From the NCBI RefSeq assembly GCF_026914265.1, contig NC_069136.1, positions 15,093,225-15,157,224 of the forward strand: a stretch of 64,000 nt of DNA, read 5' to 3'. The notes beneath the pieces were generated by a model that saw nothing but the letters and a program-made list of their open reading frames with translations, was not told the DNA's origin and did no database searches. A program made the position numbers and the translations under genes. The DNA is from Mya arenaria (taxonomy: Eukaryota > Mollusca > Bivalvia > Myida > Myidae). Positions 58,171-64,000 of this stretch are shown here, one piece after another (position 1 is the first letter of the stretch; each line of letters starts with the position of its first letter).

Positions 58171-58837
58171 GTGACTGAGTCGAACCCCACTGGCTTGAAC
58201 TCCCTTGGCTCGAATTCCTCGTTGGCTTGAACTCCCTTGGCTCGAATTCCTCGTTGGCTTGAACTCCCTTGGCTCGAATTCCTCGTTGGCTTGAACTCCC
58301 TTGGCTCGAATTCCTCGTTGGCTTGAACTCCCTTGGCTCGAATTCCTCATTGGCTTGAACTCCCTTGGCTCGAATTCCTCATTGGCTTGAACTCCCTTGG
58401 CTCGAATTCCTCATTGGCTTGAACTCCCTTGGCTTGAATTCCTCATTGGCTTGAACTCCCTTGGCTCGAATTCCTCATTGGCTTGAACTCCCTTGGCTCG
58501 AATTCCTCATTGGCTTGAACTCGCTTGGCTCGAATTCCTCATTGGCTTGAACTCCCTTGGCTCGAATTCCTCATTGGCTTGAACTCCCTTGGCTCGAATT
58601 CCTCATTGGCTTGAACTCCCTTGGCTCGAATTCCTCGTTGGCTTGAACTCCCTTGGCTCGAATTCCTCATTGGCCTGAACTCCCTTGGCTCGAATTCCTC
58701 ATTGGCTTGAACTAGATGTTAAGAACCGATTTCTTTATACTGAAGGTAAATATTCTTGCTTGGCTCGATTTTTATGAGGCTCAAGGTATTTTGCTGGTCC
58801 CTCACAGGGAGTTCAAGCCAGCAGGGTTCTGGGGTGC
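58171..58837. repeat. 32-bp array inside an inverted-repeat element
   Basis: About 16 units of ggcttgaactcccttgg plus ctcgaattcctcatt (58189-58715). The array is bounded by inverted copies: the left edge reads tggcttgaactccc after gtcgaacccca, and the right edge gggagttcaagccagcagggtt. Between array and right edge lies cttggctcga-ttttatgaggctcaaggta, related to the MITE at 53958. So one terminal segment of a MITE seems to have been amplified in place. Units vary mainly at a/g in cctc(a/g)ttgg. Confidence 0.8.
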
Positions 58838-59044
58838 GTTTCAATAAAGATTTTTATCGTAAATTGAAATTATCTTAGTGTCATAGTTTCATTATTTTAA
58901 TACATATTTGAGTGAATTGAACTCGAGTCAGCATTGAAAATGAACACCAAATTGAGTAAATAAAAATAATTGATGTACATGTATCGTTAATCTTTATACA
59001 GGTTTAAGAGAATTGAAGTTACGACTAAAATCCTTTATTGAAAC
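58838..59044. mobile_element. Short MITE, TTTCAATAAAG family, copy 2
   Basis: The left end GTTTCAATAAAGATTTTTAT and the right end CTTTATTGAAAC are inverted repeats, 207 bp apart. The interior TTAGTGTCATAGTTTCA is shared with 18997-19200. It abuts the right edge of the 32-bp array element. Confidence 0.65.
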
Positions 59045-60601
59045 AGCCCCCAGCTGTATAAAACTGTTCAGTGTTAAGAAAGTCTCTTGTATAATTAAAA
59101 CAGAGCAACAAGAGTATATATTTAAACAATTGAGGCTAATATGAACCTTCATGGTCTTAAAGCACAGAATTTCAATGGTAATAAAATACTGTAATATTAT
59201 TTCGAAATTGAAATTTCATATTCATTACCAAGTCTCAAGTTTTAGGAAGGAGTAATTTTAAGTGACAGTGTCTCCAGTTTTTTTTTAAAAGGAGAGGAAG
59301 ATAAGTGAACCATTCATCGATACACGATACCACCATACTTTTCACCCAAGTTCGGGCGTTTTAGGATGAGCCTAGTTTGCACAAGTATAAAAGCAAAAAG
59401 TTGCATCTTTTTTTTAACCCAATTCTCGCATCTTTTGCATAATCATTAATGTACCGGGTACTTCTTTTAAAAAGAAATACAATTTCATCAGCTGATAAAA
59501 CTTTTTCTGTGTAAAGACGTATGAAGTTTTGAAAGGGAGGACATAATTTAACTATCTTCCAAATAATGGTTGAGTGCATCTGAATAGCGAAAACAACTTA
59601 ATTTTCACCATGATTATCACAATGTTATATAAAAGGGAGACTGTAGAAAGATTTATTATGAATGAATAACCATATTTGGAGTATATTTAAAGGTCTTTAC
59701 ATGTTGATGAACTGGAAAGATTTTCTACTGTCAGTTATTTTTCTCTGTATAGACTTATAAGTAATGGTTAGTGATTGTTAGTAATTTTTTATATGTACTT
59801 ATCAAAATAAATGGTCTGATGCAGTGCAGTCGCATAACTATTTATTTAGTGTAAATTGCATTCTTACCATCTTTAGTTTTTTTAGTGGTCTACATTATTT
59901 CATGTAAACTACCCATTTACTGGGCCAGCCACGGTTCATATCTGCCACTTGACCTGATTAAAATCAAGAACAGCTGACTGCTGCTTTACTGAAAAACTTG
60001 AGAAATACTCATTGGACAAAATATTTTGTTGACCTGGATGGTGTCTTGAAAATTACAAATTTAGATTGTACACGCATAAATTAATTTGATTGTAAATCAA
60101 TTATGTACTTCCTATTTAAAATTACACAGAAGCTTTCAAATTATGTTTTTGAATGTAATGCAACCACTAACATTAAACAACAATTATTTTATCATTAAAG
60201 TATTCCAAAATGTGTATATATATAATTATAAATATGTTATGTGCTATTCATAGATTTTATAAAGTATGTACATGTATGTTATACCTCCATACTTTTATTT
60301 CAGTAAACGTTTTAAATGTATACCTTATCTCAATAAGAAGCCCTTTAACTATAAGTTTATTTACATTTTATGTGTGCTTAAACTCCGACCAAAGCTGAAG
60401 TTACTTTTGAGATTTTGTCCTACCATTGAATGAAAACATTGTTGAAAATGGTTTGACTCTCAAATCAGCTCGGCCTTTTGATTCAAAACCAAGATAAAAT
60501 TGACAAAAAATTAGAATGTATATAATATTACATCTTAACGATATAAGGGTTCATACCAATGCCATCTTGTAAACAGCAATGGTGGGATTTAAATTTAGTG
60601 T
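59045..60601. other. Gene-poor DNA with the second copy of the ~250-bp duplication
   Basis: No gene is supported. Positions 59800-60035 are the second copy of the sequence at 52615-52862. The remainder is AT-rich and plain; the minus-strand open frame at 59361-59579 shows no recognisable feature. Confidence 0.45.
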
Positions 60602-63560
60602 TTGATTAGGTGTCTGCCTCTCACCAAAGATGTCATTGGTTTAATCCCAACCAGGATGAGAGTGTTATATTGGTTGAGGTGTCTAGCTCTCACCCAAGAG
60701 GTCATGGGTTCAATCCCAACCAGGATAAGTGTGTTCTATTGGTTTAGGTGTCTGCCTCTCACCCAAGAGGTCATGAGTTCAATCTCAACCAGGATAAGTG
60801 TGTTCTATTGGTTAAGGTGTCTGCCTCTCACCCAAGAGGTCATGGGTTCAATCTCAACCAGGATAAGTGTGTTCTATTGGTTAAGGTGTCTGCCTCTCAC
60901 CCAAGAGGTCATGGGTTCAATCTCAACCAGGATAAGTGTGTTCTATTGGTTAAGGTGTCTGCCTCTCACCCAAGAGGTCATGGGTTCAATCACAACCAGG
61001 ATAAGTGTGTTCTATTGGTTTAGGTGTCTGCCTCTCACCCAAGAGGTCATGAGTTCAATCACAACCAGGGTGAGTGTGTTCTATTGGTTAAGGTGTCTGA
61101 CTCTCACCCAAGAGGTCATGGGTTCAATCTCAACCAGGGTGAGTGTGTTCTATTGGTTAAGGTGTCTGCCTCTCACCCAAGAGGTCATGGGTTCAATCTC
61201 AACCAGGATAAGTGTGTTCTATTGGTTAAGGTGTCTGCCTCTCACCCAAGAGGTCATGAGTTCAATCACAACCAGGGTGAGTGTGTTTTATTGGTTAAGG
61301 TGTCTGACTCTCACCCAAGAGGTCATGAGTGCAATCCCAACCAGGATGAGAGTGTTATATTGGTTAAGGTGTCTAGCTCTCACCCAAGAGGTCATGGGTT
61401 CAATCCCAACCAGGATAAGTGTGTTCTATTGGTTTAGGTGTCTGCCTCTCACCCAAGAGGTCATGAGTTTAATCTCAACCAGGATAAGTTTGTTCTATTG
61501 GTTAAGGTGTCTGCCTCTCACCCAAGAGGTCATGGGTTCAATCTCAACCAGGATAAGTGTGTTCTATTGGTTAAGGTGTCTGCCTCTCACCCAAGAGGTC
61601 ATGAGTTCAATCTCAACCAGGATAAGTGTGTTCTATTGGTTAAGGTGTCTGCCTCTCACCCAAGAGGTCATGGGTTCAATCACAACCAGGATAAGTGTGT
61701 TCTATTGGTTTAGGTGTCTGCCTCTCACCCAAGAGGTCATGAGTTCAATCACAAGCAGGGTGAGTGTGTTCTATTGGTTAAGGTGTCTGACTCTCACCCA
61801 AGAGGTCATGGGTTCAATCACAAGCAGGGTGAGTGTGTTCTATTGGTTTAGGTGTCTGCCTCTCACCCAAGAGGTCATGGGTTCAATCTCAACCAGGATA
61901 AGTGTGTTCTATTGGTTAAGGTGTCTGCCTCTCACCCAAGAGGTCATGAGTTCAATCTCAACCAGGGTGAGTGTGTTCTATTGGTTAAGGTGTCTGCCTC
62001 TCACCCAAGAGGTCATGAGTGCAATCCCAACCAGGATGAGAGTGTTATATTGGTTAAGGTGTCTAGCTCTCACCCAAGAGGTCATGAGTTCAATCCCAAC
62101 CAGGAGGAGAGTGTTATATTGGTTAAGGTGTCTGACTCTCACCCAAGAGGTCATGAGTGCAATCCCAACCAGGATGAGAGTGTTATATTGGTTAAGGTGT
62201 CTAGCTCTCACCCAAGAGGTCATGAGTTCAATCCCAACCAGGAGGAGAGTGTTATATTGGTTAAGGTGTCTGACTCTCACCCAAGAGGTCATGAGTTCAA
62301 TCCCAACCAGGATGAGAGTGATATATTGGTTAAGGTGTCTGCCTCTCACCCAAGAGGTCATGAGTTCAATCGCAACCAGGATGAGAGTGTTATATTGGTT
62401 AAGGTGTCTGACTCTCACCCAAAAGGTCATGAGTGCAATCCCAACCAGGATGAGAGTGTTATATTGGTTAAGGTGTCTAGCTCTCACCCAAGAGGTCATG
62501 AGTTCAATCCCAACCAGGAGGAGAGTGTTATATTGGTTAAGGTGTCTGACTCTCACCCAAGAAGTCATGAGTTCAATCCCAACCAGGATGAGAGTGATAT
62601 ATTGGTTAAGGTGTCTGCCTCTCACCCAAGAGGTCATGAGTTCAATCCCAACCAGGATGAGAGTGTTATATTGGTTAAGGTGTCTAGCTCTCACCCAAGA
62701 GGTCATGGGTTCAATCTCAACCAGGAGGAGAGTGTTATATTGGTTAAGGTGTCTAGCTCTCACCCAAGAGGTCATGGGTTCAATCCCAACCAGGATGAGA
62801 GTGTTATATTGGTTAAGGTGTCTAGCTCTCACCCAAGAGGTCATGGGTTCAATCCCAACCAGGAGGAGAGTGTTATATTGGTTAAGGTGTCTAGCTCTCA
62901 CCCAAGAGGTCATGGGTTCAATCTCAACCAGGAGGAGAGTGTTATATTGGTTAAGGTGTCTAGCTCTCACCCAAGAGGTCATGGGTTCAATCTCAACCAG
63001 GAGGAGAGTGTTATATTGGTTAAGGTGTCTGACTCTCACCCAAGAGGTCATGGGTTCAATCTCAACCAGGGTGAGAGTGTTATATTGGTTAAGGTGTCTA
63101 GCTCTCACCCAAGAGGTCATGAGTTCAATCCCAACCAGGAGGAGAGTGTTATATTGGTTAAGGTGTCTGCCTCTCACCCAAGAGGTCATGAGTTCAATCC
63201 CAACCAGGATGAGAGTGATATATTGGTTAAGGTGTCTGCCTCTCACCCAAGAGGTCATGAGTTCAATCCCAACCAGGATGAGAGTGTTATATTGGTTAAG
63301 GTGTCTGCCTCTCACCCAAGAGGTCATGGGTTCAATCTCAACCAGGATGAGAGTGTTATATTGGTTAAGGTGTCTAGCTCTCACCCAAGAGGTCATGGGT
63401 TCAATCCCAACCAGGATGAGAGTGTTATATTGGTTAAGGTGTCTGCCTCTCACCCAAGAGGTCATGAGTTCAATCGCAACCAGGATAAGTGTGTTATATT
63501 GGTTAAGGTGTCTAGCTCTCACCCAAGTGGCTATGAGGGTCCGAGTCCCACCATGGAGTT
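60602..63560 (+). repeat. 69-bp tandem array, about 43 units, tRNA/SINE-derived
   Basis: The unit is ggttaaggtgtctgcctct, cacccaagaggtcatgggtt, caatcccaaccaggatgag and agtgttatatt. GGTTAAGGTGTC resembles a Pol III A box; cctct...agagg is an anticodon-arm-like stem; GGGTTCAATCCC is a good B box and T-arm match. Left-half units end ataagtgtgttctatt, right-half units atgagagtgttatatt. Related single copies occur at 15745, 34500 and 35745. Because 69 is 3 x 23 and several frames lack stops, open frames of 1,012 (60602-63640) and 575 codons run rightwards and one of 530 codons leftwards. Unit-to-unit changes (gcc/gac/agc at one site) alter the amino acid in both plus frames, so no frame looks protected. 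The last unit (about 63500-63560) ends in a different tRNA-like text, ggctatgagggtccgagtcc. Confidence 0.85.
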
Positions 63561-63579
63561 GCACATTCACTTGGAGTGA

Positions 63580-64000
63580 GTTGGCCTGTATAAATAGTAC
63601 ACTGTGTTATTGGTTTCTACCCAGGAAAATAACTTTATAATGTGATTCATATCGGCTTGTTACAAGCTAGCTGTCTTAACAATCAATCTAAAAAATATGG
63701 TATGAGTCTATTCAATGATTTATTTTGTAGCGCAATTATTCCCCAGTCTTATCTTTATTGGTTTCCTAAGGACCCTTTTCTCTTAAACTTGTGCATCAAC
63801 AGGATGCAAAGTTTTTGAAGAGATATATGTGCTTAAAACTATGCTAATTTTTGACTATCAGGTTTTGGCCCAGGACCCAAGGGTCTGAGTAGAAGGAACT
63901 CATTAAAGAAATAAAACAATCATAGTATTTACTTGACCAGAAACATGCATGATTTTAGCCTCACTCGGGTTAAGTTAATGGGGTACGTTCAGAGCCTTTC
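63580..64000. other. Right flank, nothing recognised
   Basis: The large open frame of the array runs out at 63640. The remaining sequence is AT-rich and shows no exon, inverted repeat or RNA gene that I can support. Confidence 0.5.

Noticed and set aside
60602-63640. 1,012-codon open frame with ATG as a protein gene
   Set aside because: It is the product of a stop-free 69-bp tandem unit; other frames and the opposite strand are open too, and unit differences change amino acids freely.

Overview
The window is nuclear DNA from an animal. It is AT-rich and intron-rich, with GT-AG introns, and is crowded with short inverted-repeat transposons (MITEs), tRNA-derived SINE fragments and minisatellites. 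The overall look (many low-copy MITE families, tRNA-like SINEs, long tandem arrays inside and between genes) suits a lophotrochozoan, most likely a bivalve mollusc. That assignment is an inference, not something the sequence proves.

Three protein-coding genes can be reconstructed by joining exons whose splice phases agree. (1) ARGLU1 (+, 2783-13587, 5 exons, 251 aa) is an RS-domain/glutamate-rich splicing and transcription co-regulator; a CRE and a YY1-like motif lie just upstream. (2) A small CAP-Gly domain protein (-, 30495-27146, 5 exons, 239 aa) is predicted to bind microtubules; I do not recognise the family. (3) TAF6 (+, 31580-41565, 12 exons, 630 aa) is the histone-fold/HEAT subunit of TFIID. 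Genes 2 and 3 are divergent with only 1.08 kb between their start codons, so they probably share a promoter region. A fourth, partial gene is suggested by a well-formed first coding exon (55259-55320, +) whose continuation is not secured. ARGLU1 and TAF6 are both general gene-expression factors; nothing indicates a functional cluster beyond that.

Layout: 1-2.7 kb upstream DNA; 2.8-14.4 kb ARGLU1, with three transposon insertions in intron 1 and one in intron 4; 14.4-19.2 kb a 1.2-kb inverted-repeat element and gene-poor DNA; 19.2-23.6 kb a 47-bp minisatellite interrupted by a ~147-bp satellite arranged as a ~445-bp higher-order repeat; 24.5-25.2 kb a 34-bp array; 27.1-30.5 kb the CAP-Gly gene; 31.6-42.2 kb TAF6, whose intron 11 carries a 79-bp array that appears to have grown from its own 5' splice site; 42.2-58.2 kb gene-poor DNA with four SINE/MITE families; 58.2-58.8 kb a 32-bp array inside an inverted-repeat element; 60.6-63.6 kb a ~43-copy array of a 69-bp unit that looks tRNA-derived (A-box and B-box like).

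The most unusual object is that last array. Its unit length is a multiple of three and lacks stops in several frames, so it gives very long open frames on both strands (1,012 codons in one of them). It reads more naturally as a tandem amplification of a SINE head with internal RNA polymerase III promoter motifs than as a protein gene. No rRNA gene, canonical tRNA gene, CRISPR array or viral gene was recognised. All calls were made by eye; repeat boundaries are accurate to a few bases at best.
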